Notes: a model not told the origin generated them from the letters alone. A stretch of DNA of 25,717 nt from Paraneptunicella sp964228975 (GCA_964228975.1 CAXRCC010000087.1:1-25717); one strand, 5' to 3'; counted from the first letter of the stretch, positions 1-7,882 are shown. Numbers and translations: made by a program.

Positions 1-9
1 GGAAGTAAA

Positions 10-1479
10 CTACATTTTTAAGCCAGGGCTTAATTTCTCTGGTAGTAACACTTCATCCAACTGAATCGTTGCAACAGGGTATGAACAATAATCGGCAGCG
101 TAATAAGCACTTGCACGATGGTTACCACTGTCGCCTATTCCGCCAAATGGTGCAGCACTGCTTGCGCCAGTGGTTGGACGGTTCCAGTTAACAATACCCG
201 CTCTTGAGCGTTTTACGAATAAGTCAAACAATGCGCGATCGTCACTAATCAAACCTGCTGACAAACCAAAGGCGGTATTGTTGGCTTCTTTAATTGCTTC
301 ATCCATTGTGTCGAAACGGATCACTTTAAGCAAAGGCCCAAAGTGCTCTTCATCCGGCATTTGGCTAACAATGTTAGTCACGTCAAGAATACCAGGTGTT
401 ACAAAACCTGTGTTTTCATCTAAATGCTTCAGCTCTACCAGTGTTTCAGCACCTAGCTCGACTAAACCTTGTTGCGCGCTAGTCATCATTTGAGCAGCAT
501 TAGCAGAGATCATCGCACCCAAGAAAGGTTGATCTTCAGCGTCATAATCGCCAACGGTCAAGCCTTTTGTTACTTCAACCAAGCGCGCTAAGATTGCATC
601 ACCCTGTGCTGAGTTTTCAATAAATAAGCGACGAGCACAAGTACAGCGCTGGCCAGTTGTAATGAAAGCGGACTGAACGATATCGTGAACCGCAGCCTCT
701 GTATTGGCTACATCTTTAACGATGAGTGGGTTATTGCCGCCCATTTCTAACGCTAAGATTTTGCCAGGGTGCCCAGCGAATTGTTCATGTAGCAACTTAC
801 CAGTACGCGAACTACCAGTGAAGAATAAGCCATCAATGTTAGGGTGACTAGCAAGTGCTTTACCTGTTTCTAGGTGACCCTGAACGAGGTTTAATACCCC
901 TTTAGGAATGCCTGCTTGTTCCCAGAGTTTTACTGTTTCTTCTGCTACTTTAGGCGTGAGATCGCTTGGCTTAAATACCACGGTATTACCCGCGATAAGC
1001 GCTGGAATAATATGCCCGTTAGGTAAGTGCCCAGGAAAGTTATATGGACCAAATACCGCCACTACACCGTGTGGTTTGTGCATCAATACTGCTTTGCCAG
1101 CAGGCATTGGGTTTTCAACAGTTCCTGTACGTTCATTGTATGCGCGTACGGAAATGGCAAGCTTGCCAATCATTGCGCCGATTTCAGTGGCAGATTCCCA
1201 AACAGGTTTGCCCGTTTCTTGAGCAATAACGTGAGTGAGCTTCTCTTTGTTTTCGCCAAGAAGATCGACGAACTTTTGGATAATCGCAATACGATCGTCC
1301 ACGTTAAGGTCTGACCATGCTTCGAAAGCGTTTCTCGCGGCTTCAACGGCCGCATTGACTTGGGCTTCACTAGCGGATTTTGCAGACCAAATTTCTTGGT
1401 TCTTTGCAGGATCTAGAGAGTTGACGTCATGGCCTTCACCAGATAGCCACTCACCTGCAATAAAATGTGCTTGAGTCAT
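10..1479 (-). CDS. astD: N-succinylglutamate 5-semialdehyde dehydrogenase
   Basis: NAD-dependent aldehyde dehydrogenase, 489 aa, which oxidises succinylglutamate semialdehyde to succinylglutamate in the arginine succinyltransferase (AST) pathway; cytosolic. The full ALDH fold is visible: the GPYNFPGHLPNGH segment near residues 144-156, the NAD-contact motif FTGSSRTG at 220-227, the general-base glutamate in LEMGGNNP (E245) and the catalytic cysteine in GQRCTCARR (C279). Length matches AstD (about 490 aa). It is the last of three co-directional genes (argD/astC, astA, astD), 9 nt after the astA stop. The ATG is preceded by GAGG at 7 nt spacing, and this ribosome site overlaps the astA stop codon, suggesting translational coupling. 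Any astB or astE would lie beyond the left edge, so the rest of the pathway cannot be judged. Family certain; AstD identity supported strongly by context and motifs. Confidence 0.96.
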   Translation of the reverse strand: MTQAHFIAGEWLSGEGHDVNSLDPAKNQEIWSAKSASEAQVNAAVEAARNAFEAWSDLNVDDRIAIIQKFVDLLGENKEKLTHVIAQETGKPVWESATEIGAMIGKLAISVRAYNERTGTVENPMPAGKAVLMHKPHGVVAVFGPYNFPGHLPNGHIIPALIAGNTVVFKPSDLTPKVAEETVKLWEQAGIPKGVLNLVQGHLETGKALASHPNIDGLFFTGSSRTGKLLHEQFAGHPGKILALEMGGNNPLIVKDVANTEAAVHDIVQSAFITTGQRCTCARRLFIENSAQGDAILARLVEVTKGLTVGDYDAEDQPFLGAMISANAAQMMTSAQQGLVELGAETLVELKHLDENTGFVTPGILDVTNIVSQMPDEEHFGPLLKVIRFDTMDEAIKEANNTAFGLSAGLISDDRALFDLFVKRSRAGIVNWNRPTTGASSAAPFGGIGDSGNHRASAYYAADYCSYPVATIQLDEVLLPEKLSPGLKM

Positions 1480-1496
1480 GTTGTTACCTCAACATG
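1477..1496 (-). promoter_or_regulatory. Hairpin over the astA stop / astD start
   Basis: A perfect inverted repeat with 7-bp arms (CATGTTG / CAACATG) and a 6-nt loop covers the junction. On the minus-strand transcript the 3' arm contains the astD ATG, the loop holds most of the Shine-Dalgarno AGG, and the astA TGA lies at the arm-loop border. A ribosome finishing astA would melt it. That it controls astD translation is inference. Confidence 0.45.
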
Positions 1497-2520
1497 TGAT
1501 GGGAGCGAAGCGAATGAAATCGCCTTCTAAAACACCTAGCGCTTGTGCTGCAGTTTTAGAAATACTCACCTTCTGATTGTTTTCATCGATTTCAACGTTA
1601 AGCATGGTGCCACGGAAATCGTTCAATTTAGTATTAATAGCAAAGTGTGTTTGCGTGTCGTCGCTAATAGCATCGGAAACTTCTACCTGCATTCTAAGGC
1701 TATTTCGCACGGTTCTGATGTTGGCAATTTTTGCTTCAACACTAGGACCTGCATCAAAAATATCGACATACCCTGATTTGGTAAAACCTTCGGCTTGCAA
1801 TAATCTGAGTGCTGGACGCGTTTTTTCATGCACTTCGCCAATAACCGCTTGTGCTTCTTTGCTCAATAAGTTGACGTAAACAGGGTACTTAGGCATCAGT
1901 TCAGCAATGAATTCTTTTTGCCCAACACCTGTTAAGTAGTCTGCCGTTGGAAAGTCTAAAGAGAAGAAGTGCTCTTCTAGCCATTCCCAGAATGGAGATG
2001 AGCCATTTTCATCACTGACCCCTCGCATTTCCGCAAAGATGGTATCCGAGAATAAGTGGCCGTGTTCTGCAACAAAAAGGAAACGGAAGCGAGATAACAC
2101 GCGTCCGTTGTATCCCGTGCGGGCTTTTTCTCGCAAGAACAATGTACAAATTTCTGACATGCCTGTGTAATCGTTACACAGTGTCAGCGTTTCGACGGTA
2201 TTGTGAACGTTGAGCTCTCTTGATGAGTGTACAACTTTACCGTGGTGGTAAGAGTAGAACGAATCATCTAAGCCAACGGCGGCTTCAATACCACTGGTGC
2301 CCACCACCTCATTCGAAGCGGTGTCTTCCATTACGAATAAATACAATTCGCTGCCGGGTTTTTGTACATCTTGTTTCGCAAAAGACTCGACTGAGCGTTT
2401 GATTTTGCCAAGTAACAACTCATCGTTGTCCGGGAGAGATGTAAAACCCACGCCGGATTCAACGGCGACGCTACGAAGCGCGTCGAAGTCGTCCTGTTTG
2501 ATAGGGCGAATAATCATCAT
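1489..2520 (-). CDS. astA: Arginine N-succinyltransferase
   Basis: Transfers succinyl from succinyl-CoA to the alpha-amino group of arginine, the committing step of the AST pathway; cytosolic, GNAT-like fold. The 343-aa protein has the expected length and starts with MMIIRPIKQDDFDAL. Family-typical blocks are present: GTSGIEAAVGLDDSFYSYH near 95-113, NDYTGMSEICTLFL near 136-149, and FAEMRGVSDENGSSPFWEW followed by ADYLTGVGQKEFIAELMPK in the middle of the protein. The first two codons are both ATG; AGGA upstream near 2534 fits either, so the true start may be one codon later. It lies 28 nt downstream of argD/astC and 9 nt upstream of astD, with no terminator in between, so one transcript is likely. 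Some bacteria have two AstA-type subunits (aruF/aruG); only one copy is seen here. Confidence 0.96.
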   Translation of the reverse strand: MMIIRPIKQDDFDALRSVAVESGVGFTSLPDNDELLLGKIKRSVESFAKQDVQKPGSELYLFVMEDTASNEVVGTSGIEAAVGLDDSFYSYHHGKVVHSSRELNVHNTVETLTLCNDYTGMSEICTLFLREKARTGYNGRVLSRFRFLFVAEHGHLFSDTIFAEMRGVSDENGSSPFWEWLEEHFFSLDFPTADYLTGVGQKEFIAELMPKYPVYVNLLSKEAQAVIGEVHEKTRPALRLLQAEGFTKSGYVDIFDAGPSVEAKIANIRTVRNSLRMQVEVSDAISDDTQTHFAINTKLNDFRGTMLNVEIDENNQKVSISKTAAQALGVLEGDFIRFAPITC

Positions 2521-2548
2521 ATCAAGCGGTCCTATAAGACGTTAACAA

Positions 2549-3754
2549 TTAACCTTCTACAACTTTTGCTACAGCTTTAGCAAAGCGAGCCATACCTTCT
2601 TTGATGTCTTCATCTGGAATGATGAGAGAAGGAGCAAAGCGCACAACGCTCGCGCCTGCAACTAAGCACATTAGCTGTTGTTCAGTTGCTGCATCTAAGA
2701 ATTCGCGTGCACGACCTTGGTATTCGCCTTTTAACGCAGCACCTAACAATAGACCTTGACCACGTACTTCTTCAAATACGTTGTACTTGGCATTGATCGC
2801 TTCAAGTTCTTCGCGGAATAGCGCTTCTTTATGCTTAACGCCGTCTAGTAATGCGCGGTCATTAACGATATCGAATACTTTTTCTGATACGGCACACGCC
2901 AATGGGTTACCGCCATATGTACTACCGTGAGTACCCACTTTTAAGCTCTTTGCAATGTCAGCTGTTGTTAGCATTGCACCGATAGGGAAACCGCCACCTA
3001 ACGCTTTTGCAGTGGTTAAGATGTCGGGTGCTACGCCAAGGCCCATGTATGCGTATAGCTCACCAGTACGACCTACGCCAGATTGAACTTCATCAAAAAT
3101 AAGCAATGCATTGTGTTGGTTACAAAGCTCACGCACGCCTTCAACAAATTCTTTTGTTGGGCTGATGATGCCGCCTTCACCTTGAAGCGGCTCCATCATG
3201 ATGGCACACGTTTTGTCTGAAATAAGCGCTTTTACGCTGTCTAAATCGTTGTATGTTGCGTGAACAACATCTGCAGGCTTAGGACCGAAACCGTCAGAGT
3301 AAGCAGGTTGACCGCCAACGGTAACTGTGAAGAAAGTACGGCCGTGGAAGCCTTGTTTGAATGCGATAATTTGGCTTTTTTCTTCGCCGTGGTTATCAAG
3401 TGCCCAACGGCGCGCTAGCTTAAGTGCTGCCTCATTTGCTTCTGCGCCTGAGTTACCGAAGTAAACACGATCAGCGAACGTTGCGTCTACGAGTTTTTTC
3501 GCTAGACGAAGAGCAGGTTCATTGGTAAATACATTACTAAGGTGCCATAGCTTGTCACCTTGTTCTTTTAATACTGAAACCATTTCCGGGTGGCAGTGAC
3601 CAAGGGTATTAACCGCGATACCGCCAGCAAAATCGATGTACTCTTTGCCTTCTTGATCCCAGACTCTGGAACCTTCACCTTTTACCGGTACCATTGCTGC
3701 CGGGTTGTAGTTAGGGGCCATGACTTCGTTGAACAATTCACGAGTTACTTGCAT
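2549..3754 (-). CDS. argD: Acetylornithine/succinylornithine aminotransferase
   Basis: PLP-dependent class III aminotransferase, 401 aa. In arginine synthesis such enzymes act on N-acetylornithine; in the AST pathway they act on N-succinylornithine (AstC), and many do both. Visible motifs: GNSGAEANEAALKLARR near 100-116, cofactor-binding aspartate in LLIFDEVQSGVGRTG (D221) and the Schiff-base lysine in TTAKALGGGFPIGA (K250). I start it at ATG 3754 because GGAG sits 6 nt before it; an in-frame TTG four codons upstream (3766) would overlap that ribosome site and is rejected. Placement directly before astA and astD points to a catabolic AstC role, though dual function is likely. The symbol argD versus astC cannot be settled from sequence. 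The leader upstream contains several inverted repeats and a possible ArgR site. Confidence 0.94.
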   Translation of the reverse strand: MQVTRELFNEVMAPNYNPAAMVPVKGEGSRVWDQEGKEYIDFAGGIAVNTLGHCHPEMVSVLKEQGDKLWHLSNVFTNEPALRLAKKLVDATFADRVYFGNSGAEANEAALKLARRWALDNHGEEKSQIIAFKQGFHGRTFFTVTVGGQPAYSDGFGPKPADVVHATYNDLDSVKALISDKTCAIMMEPLQGEGGIISPTKEFVEGVRELCNQHNALLIFDEVQSGVGRTGELYAYMGLGVAPDILTTAKALGGGFPIGAMLTTADIAKSLKVGTHGSTYGGNPLACAVSEKVFDIVNDRALLDGVKHKEALFREELEAINAKYNVFEEVRGQGLLLGAALKGEYQGRAREFLDAATEQQLMCLVAGASVVRFAPSLIIPDEDIKEGMARFAKAVAKVVEG

Positions 3755-3776
3755 TTGGGTCTCCAAAAATAAACTC

Positions 3777-3789
3777 TGACCTTAGGTCA
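3777..3789. promoter_or_regulatory. 13-bp palindrome upstream of argD
   Basis: TGACCT-T-AGGTCA is a perfect palindrome with 6-bp arms and a single central base, ending 22 nt before the argD ATG. Its symmetry and position fit a dimeric regulator's operator or a small hairpin in the leader. I do not recognise the regulator; it does not resemble an ArgR box. Confidence 0.35.
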
Positions 3790-3794
3790 AATTC

Positions 3795-3835
3795 GCCTAT
3801 AAAAGCCCCGCATTATTTCAGAAAATATAGGCTTT
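3795..3835 (-). promoter_or_regulatory. Alternative stem-loops in the argD leader
   Basis: Two competing pairings share the bases 3830-3832: GCCTATA/TATAGGC (arms 3795-3801 and 3826-3832) and AAAGCC/GGCTTT (arms 3802-3807 and 3830-3835). On the minus-strand RNA the second would end in a UUUU-containing stretch, as in an attenuator. This is a pattern seen by eye; no leader peptide or ligand-binding core was recognised. Confidence 0.3.
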
Positions 3836-3860
3836 GTCTCCTTTGCCTTGAGTGTTAGCG

Positions 3861-3875
3861 CCTTGATATTCAAGG
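3861..3875. repeat. Short inverted repeat CCTTGA-TAT-TCAAGG
   Basis: A perfect 6-bp inverted repeat with a 3-nt centre lies in the 276-nt gap between the HDOD gene and argD. It could be an operator or a leader hairpin. No further function can be assigned. Confidence 0.3.
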
Positions 3876-3986
3876 GCTTCAGTAAAGTTGCAGAAAAGCT
3901 GCATAAGTATCCGGATTGGGGAATGAAGACTTAAAGGAATAAGCCTCGAAAGGTCGGTTAAATCAACGCTAGGAAGAAAGTAAACC

Positions 3987-4000
3987 TGAATGATTATTTT
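3987..4000. promoter_or_regulatory. Possible ArgR (ARG) box
   Basis: TGAATGATTATTTT agrees with the core TGAATAATTATTCA at 11 of 14 positions by my count. ArgR control of arginine genes is well established and the site is upstream of argD-astA-astD, which makes it plausible. ARG boxes normally come in pairs, and I do not see a good partner at the usual spacing, so confidence is low. Confidence 0.2.
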
Positions 4001-4030
4001 AAGAACAAAAAGCTATAAATAAATTGATAT

Positions 4031-5197
4031 TTATTCTTCATCGTCCATTGTGATGTTTAAACGGCTCATATCTGTTCCTTTTATCGCTTGTAACGTGGCA
4101 GGCGTGATATGCAAATCCTTTAAAAACGTTTTTGCTTCGTCGGCAGTAATGAGCTTGTGATTTTTGAGCGCATTGAATTTGCTGTAGCCATTACCTTGGG
4201 CAAGCACCTGCGCTGTTGGAGTCATTTCAGTAAATGGTACCTTTTCGACATATTCACCAATGGCGTTGGTGATAAATACGCGTTTGAAGCCCATTCGCTC
4301 GATTAATCGTTTACTGAGGGGAAGGGAGTGTTCCCACATAAGTGACAAAAGGTATTCCGCTGACGGGCCGATTTTTAATAACGCGGCATGCTCGTCGCGT
4401 TTTAATTCGTTATGCGCTTCAATGAGTGCTTCGCGGTGTGTTTCGTCAAACGCTTTGAAGTAAAGTTTCGCGACGGCCAACTTACCCAGTTCATGAAACA
4501 TACCTAGTGTGAAGGCATGGCCTGAATCAACTTTGCTGAGTTTTGCAATTTGCTGACATGAGTTTGCAGATGCTAGCGCGTGTTCCCAAATCTTGGTTTT
4601 GAATGCTGGATAAGGATCGGTAATTTGCGGAATCGCGCGGCGCAGTACTTTTGCTGGAATAAGCATTTTTAGGTTTTCTATACCTAAAAAGCTTAAGGCC
4701 ATACGAAGGTTTTCTACGACAACAACTTTGCCTAGGCGATCAGTTTTACGATATTTCGGTGTATTAACGAGTTTCAGTAAATCGGATGCAAGCCATCCCA
4801 TTCGAGCAATCATGGGTTCCAATTTGGCAATAGAGGCAGCTTTCACCGAAAGCGTATCGAGTGTTTCTGCTAAGTTATCATCCAAACTAAGCTGTTTGTA
4901 AAACACGTCATCAATGTCTTCTATTCGCTCTAGTACTCGTTCAACCACGGTGTCGTTAAGCATGTTGCTAATGCCGTCGATGAAGTTTTTCTCAGAGCGT
5001 TTATTGAGCTCCATATCGCGCTTTGCAAGCTTCTCTACTCTTAATAATGCTCTTCTAGTATTAAACTGCTCTGAGTGTTCAGCTTTAACTTTACCATCAA
5101 CTTCTACACCCGCTGCTTCTTGCGCATTTGAAAGCCCGATAAGAAGGTTATAAAAGCGGTTGTTAATTGTTTCGATGATTTCAGGTGTCGTGCTCAT
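4031..5197 (-). CDS. HDOD-domain protein
   Basis: 388-aa soluble protein with an HDOD domain, a degenerate relative of HD phosphohydrolases found in bacterial signalling proteins. The segment RMGWLASDLLKLVNTPKYRK (about 132-151) matches the early HDOD helices, and the second half carries MFHELGKLAVAKLY with an HELGK variant of the HD signature at 235-239. The N-terminal ~110 residues are charged and helical with no recognised domain, and I see no signal peptide or membrane segment. HDOD proteins usually act as adaptors in chemotaxis, second-messenger or stress pathways rather than as enzymes; the specific role here is unknown. It is flanked by gaps of 225 and 276 nt, so it is probably transcribed alone. 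A weak A+T hairpin (AATAAAT/ATTTATT, 4018-4035) overlaps its stop codon and is followed on the minus strand by a run of five T. Confidence 0.85.
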   Translation of the reverse strand: MSTTPEIIETINNRFYNLLIGLSNAQEAAGVEVDGKVKAEHSEQFNTRRALLRVEKLAKRDMELNKRSEKNFIDGISNMLNDTVVERVLERIEDIDDVFYKQLSLDDNLAETLDTLSVKAASIAKLEPMIARMGWLASDLLKLVNTPKYRKTDRLGKVVVVENLRMALSFLGIENLKMLIPAKVLRRAIPQITDPYPAFKTKIWEHALASANSCQQIAKLSKVDSGHAFTLGMFHELGKLAVAKLYFKAFDETHREALIEAHNELKRDEHAALLKIGPSAEYLLSLMWEHSLPLSKRLIERMGFKRVFITNAIGEYVEKVPFTEMTPTAQVLAQGNGYSKFNALKNHKLITADEAKTFLKDLHITPATLQAIKGTDMSRLNITMDDEE

Positions 5198-5370
5198 TTA
5201 GTTTTTCCGTATGCCCAACTGCTGAACTTGGCTGTAAAAATTCTTGTTAAAGGTCGATATGGGTAATTTGATTCGTCGATTGTCGTATATTTAACTGCAA
5301 AAAGATTCAGTTTTTAATGCTCTCGATAACATTTTTTTCAATTTACAGTGGTTTAAACGTAAGTTGAAGT

Positions 5371-5392
5371 AAAAAATTTACCAATAAGGTAA
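5371..5392 (-). terminator. Putative Rho-independent terminator after pabA
   Basis: On the minus strand the stem TTACC / GGTAA (arms 5388-5392 and 5378-5382) with a TTATT loop is followed by a run of six T (5376-5371). It sits 31 nt past the pabA stop. The stem is short, so this is tentative. Confidence 0.4.
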
Positions 5393-5422
5393 GCCATATT
5401 TTAATATAGCGGCATTTTGAAA

Positions 5423-6007
5423 CTAATCTTGAAGGGAGACGAAGTTAGATAGCAGTTCGTGACCATATTCTGTTAATAAAGATTCCGGATGGAACTGAAC
5501 ACCAAAAATAGGACGCGATTTATGTTGAATAGCCATGATTTCTTCTAAGTCCCCCGAAGTACTTTGCGTCCAAGCAGTGATTTCAAACTCTGAAGGGAGG
5601 GTTTCACCATCAACAACTAGAGAATGATAACGGGTAATGTCATAAGACAGTGGTAGTTGAGAGAAAATTCCTTTTCCATTGTGATGCAGCTTAGAAACCT
5701 TCCCGTGCATGGCTTTTGATGCACGAATAATGTTGGCACCAAAGCATTGAGCAATCGCTTGATGGCCCAAGCATACACCTAACATGGGTAAGCTATCTTG
5801 GTATTTAATGATGGCATCAAGGGTAATGCCTGAGCTGTCCGGAGTGCATGGACCTGGTGAGAAGACCAGCGCGTTAGGGTTTAACGCATCAATGTCGCTA
5901 AGTGTTATTTCGTCGTTTTTTACAACAACAACCTCTTCGCCAACCTCGGTTAAGTATCGCGATAGATTAAAAGTAAATGAGTCGTAATTATCGATGAGGA
6001 GTATCAA
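5423..6007 (-). CDS. pabA: Glutamine amidotransferase of aminodeoxychorismate/anthranilate synthase
   Basis: Class I glutamine amidotransferase (194 aa) that supplies ammonia to a chorismate-using partner (PabB for folate, TrpE for tryptophan). The N-terminal LLIDNYDSFTFNL block is diagnostic; the nucleophile cysteine lies in MLGVCLGHQAIAQ, and FGVQFHPES near the C-terminus carries the His and Glu of the triad. The frame has no ATG at its head. TTG at 6007 is 7 nt after a GAGAG ribosome site and gives the family-typical start ILLIDNYDSF, whereas an earlier TTG at 6013 is only 1 nt from it. It is not next to trpE or pabB; it follows trpS by 75 nt. PabA and TrpG are hard to separate by sequence and the protein may serve both enzymes. 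Confidence 0.93.
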   Translation of the reverse strand: MILLIDNYDSFTFNLSRYLTEVGEEVVVVKNDEITLSDIDALNPNALVFSPGPCTPDSSGITLDAIIKYQDSLPMLGVCLGHQAIAQCFGANIIRASKAMHGKVSKLHHNGKGIFSQLPLSYDITRYHSLVVDGETLPSEFEITAWTQSTSGDLEEIMAIQHKSRPIFGVQFHPESLLTEYGHELLSNFVSLQD

Positions 6008-6050
6008 ATGCAAACTCTCAACAAAATAGGTTACACAGATGCCGTGTAGC

Positions 6051-6070
6051 GAGGCAGGAAGACCTGCCTC
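6051..6070 (-). repeat. G+C-rich perfect hairpin between trpS and pabA
   Basis: Perfect 8-bp inverted repeat (GAGGCAGG / CCTGCCTC, 4-nt loop) lying 12 nt after the trpS stop. No T-run follows on either strand, so it is not a standard intrinsic terminator. It may be an RNA-stability or processing element, or a partial terminator between trpS and pabA. A second weaker repeat (TACAC/GTGTA) lies next to it on the pabA side. Confidence 0.5.
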
Positions 6071-6082
6071 AAATCAACAGGA

Positions 6083-7087
6083 TTAAGGGCGAGGGATAAA
6101 ACCAACAGCTTCATATACGCTTGCCAATGTTTTAGCTGCGCGTTCAGATGCTCTTTCTGCACCTTTTTTCATAATATTTTCAAGCTCGGCTCTGTCTTCT
6201 CGAAGTACGTTGTACTTTTCTTGTAACGGCTCTAACAACGCAACAACGGCATCCGCAACATCGGTTTTTAGGTGACCATACATTTTGTCTTCATACTCCG
6301 GCACGAGTTCCGCAATCGTGCGATTGGTGCAGCAAGACAAAATAGAAAGTAAGTTAGAGACACCCGGCTTTTCCGCCACATCAAAATAAATTCGTGCTTG
6401 TTCATCGGAATCTGTGACTGCGCGTTTGATTTTCTTAGCCACCTTTTTAGGCTCTTCAAGCAACCCTACGAAGTTATTAGGGTTATCATCTGATTTAGAC
6501 ATTTTCTTCGTTGGATCTTGCAAGCTCATTACGCGCGCGCCGGATTCAGGGATATAAGGATCAGGTAGCTTGAATAAATCGCCGTAAAGATTATTCATGC
6601 GCGTTGCAATGTCGCGTGTGAGTTCAAGGTGTTGCTTTTGGTCTTCTCCAACAGGCACTTTGTCCGCTTGGTATAACAAAATATCGGCAGCTTGAAGCGC
6701 GGGATAGCTATATAAACCGACGTTGATGTTGTTTACGTTTTTCGCCGATTTGTCCTTGAATTGCGTCATGCGGTTAAGCTCACCCATTTGGGTATAGCAA
6801 TTCATGATCCAAGCAAGTTGAGCGTGCTCAGGAACATGGGACTGCACAAAAAGCGTGCTCTTTTCTGGATCAATACCGCAGGCAACATAAAGTGCTAAGC
6901 CGTCCAAGCAGGCTTCGTAAAGTTTCTTGGGGTCTTGTCTAACTGTGATAGCGTGTAAATCAACTAACATGTAAAGGCAGTCGTGATCTGCTTGCATGTT
7001 GACCCATTGTCTTAGGGCGCCCATGTAGTTTCCAATGGTAAGTTGTCCAGAAGGCTGACAGCCACTTAATACAATAGGTTTTGTCAT
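6083..7087 (-). CDS. trpS: Tryptophanyl-tRNA synthetase
   Basis: Class I aminoacyl-tRNA synthetase that charges tRNA-Trp; cytosolic, 334 aa, the usual length of the bacterial enzyme. The HIGH-type signature is QPSGQLTIGNYMGAL (11-25, TIGN at 17-20), followed by FVQSHVPEHAQLAW around 80-93 and the KMSKS loop in DPTKKMSKSDDNP (KMSKS at 195-199). It follows rpe by 31 nt. In E. coli gph separates rpe and trpS; here gph is absent. The ribosome site before the ATG is weak (AAGAT), consistent with coupled translation from rpe, but this is inference. Confidence 0.97.
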   Translation of the reverse strand: MTKPIVLSGCQPSGQLTIGNYMGALRQWVNMQADHDCLYMLVDLHAITVRQDPKKLYEACLDGLALYVACGIDPEKSTLFVQSHVPEHAQLAWIMNCYTQMGELNRMTQFKDKSAKNVNNINVGLYSYPALQAADILLYQADKVPVGEDQKQHLELTRDIATRMNNLYGDLFKLPDPYIPESGARVMSLQDPTKKMSKSDDNPNNFVGLLEEPKKVAKKIKRAVTDSDEQARIYFDVAEKPGVSNLLSILSCCTNRTIAELVPEYEDKMYGHLKTDVADAVVALLEPLQEKYNVLREDRAELENIMKKGAERASERAAKTLASVYEAVGFIPRP

Positions 7088-7118
7088 GATTAATTTCGTA
7101 TCTTGTTGTGAGTTTCTA

Positions 7119-7793
7119 TTAAAGCTGAGCTTGTGCTAGCTCTTTGCGCATTTTGTCTATGACTTGCTGGTAATCAGGTTGATTGAAAATCGCAGAGCCT
7201 GCAACAAACATATCTACGCCAGCTTCAGCGATAGCGCGAATGTTATCGACTTTTACGCCTCCGTCAATTTCAATCCGAATATTTTTTCCGGTTTTTAAAA
7301 TCTTCTGTTTAAGCTGATGTGCTTTTTCAAGTGTGTTGGGAATAAAGGCTTGTCCTCCAAAACCTGGATTCACAGACATCAAAAGCACAAAGTCGAGCTT
7401 ATCTAAGACGTAATCCAATACATGAAGTGAAGTGCCTGGGTTTAATGCGAGACCGGCTTTACATCCTGCATCCTTAATCAACTGAATGCTTCTATCTACG
7501 TGGTGACTTGCTTCCGGGTGAAAACTAATGTAATTCGCGCCAGCTTCTGCGAATGAACGAATGAGTTCGTCTACTGGGCTAACCATTAGGTGTACGTCGA
7601 TTTCGGCCTTGATACCGTAGTCTCGCAAGGCTTTGCAAACACTCGGACCAAAGGTCAAGTTAGGAACATAGTGGTTATCCATCACATCGAAATGAACAAC
7701 ATCGGCGCCCGAGGCTAATACTTTCTCTACATCTTCACCTAGGCGGGCTAAATCAGCGGACAATATAGATGGCGCAATTAAAAACTTATTCAT
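7119..7793 (-). CDS. rpe: Ribulose-phosphate 3-epimerase
   Basis: Interconverts ribulose 5-phosphate and xylulose 5-phosphate in the pentose phosphate pathway; metal-dependent TIM barrel, 224 aa. Visible key residues: HFDVMDNHYVPNLTFGP with metal ligand H34 and catalytic acid D36, EIDVHLM with metal ligand H68, MSVNPGFGGQAF (139-150) for phosphate and loop contacts, and EIDGGV with catalytic D177. The ATG at 7793 is preceded by a GGGG element at suitable spacing. In enterics rpe lies directly after dam; here it is separated from dam by about 2.9 kb of plus-strand genes, so it needs its own promoter in the divergent gap to the right. Confidence 0.97.
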   Translation of the reverse strand: MNKFLIAPSILSADLARLGEDVEKVLASGADVVHFDVMDNHYVPNLTFGPSVCKALRDYGIKAEIDVHLMVSPVDELIRSFAEAGANYISFHPEASHHVDRSIQLIKDAGCKAGLALNPGTSLHVLDYVLDKLDFVLLMSVNPGFGGQAFIPNTLEKAHQLKQKILKTGKNIRIEIDGGVKVDNIRAIAEAGVDMFVAGSAIFNQPDYQQVIDKMRKELAQAQL

Positions 7794-7846
7794 GCTGAAC
7801 CCCGTGCGTGAGCAATTTTCAAGTAAAACTAAGTGTTTACGTTCAC

Positions 7847-7860
7847 TTTAATGCATTAAA
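7847..7860. promoter_or_regulatory. Perfect 14-bp palindrome
   Basis: TTTAATGCATTAAA reads identically on both strands and lies 54 nt upstream of the rpe start. A second inverted repeat (AAGTG/CACTT, 7831-7848) overlaps its left end. Such symmetry suits an operator for a dimeric regulator acting on rpe, the TorF gene or both; the regulator is unknown. Confidence 0.3.
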
Positions 7861-7862
7861 TC

Positions 7863-7882
7863 GGGGCAGATGTCCCTTTTTT
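7863..7882 (+). terminator. Terminator-like hairpin on the plus strand
   Basis: GGGGC - AGAT - GTCCC (one G-U pair) is followed directly by six T. It looks like a compact intrinsic terminator reading rightward, yet no annotated plus-strand gene precedes it; rpe runs the other way. It could end a short transcript antisense to the rpe leader, or act as an attenuator ahead of the first TorF gene. Confidence 0.35.

Noticed and set aside
3755..3766. TTG start four codons upstream for argD
   Set aside because: It would overlap the GGAG ribosome site that is correctly spaced for the ATG at 3754.
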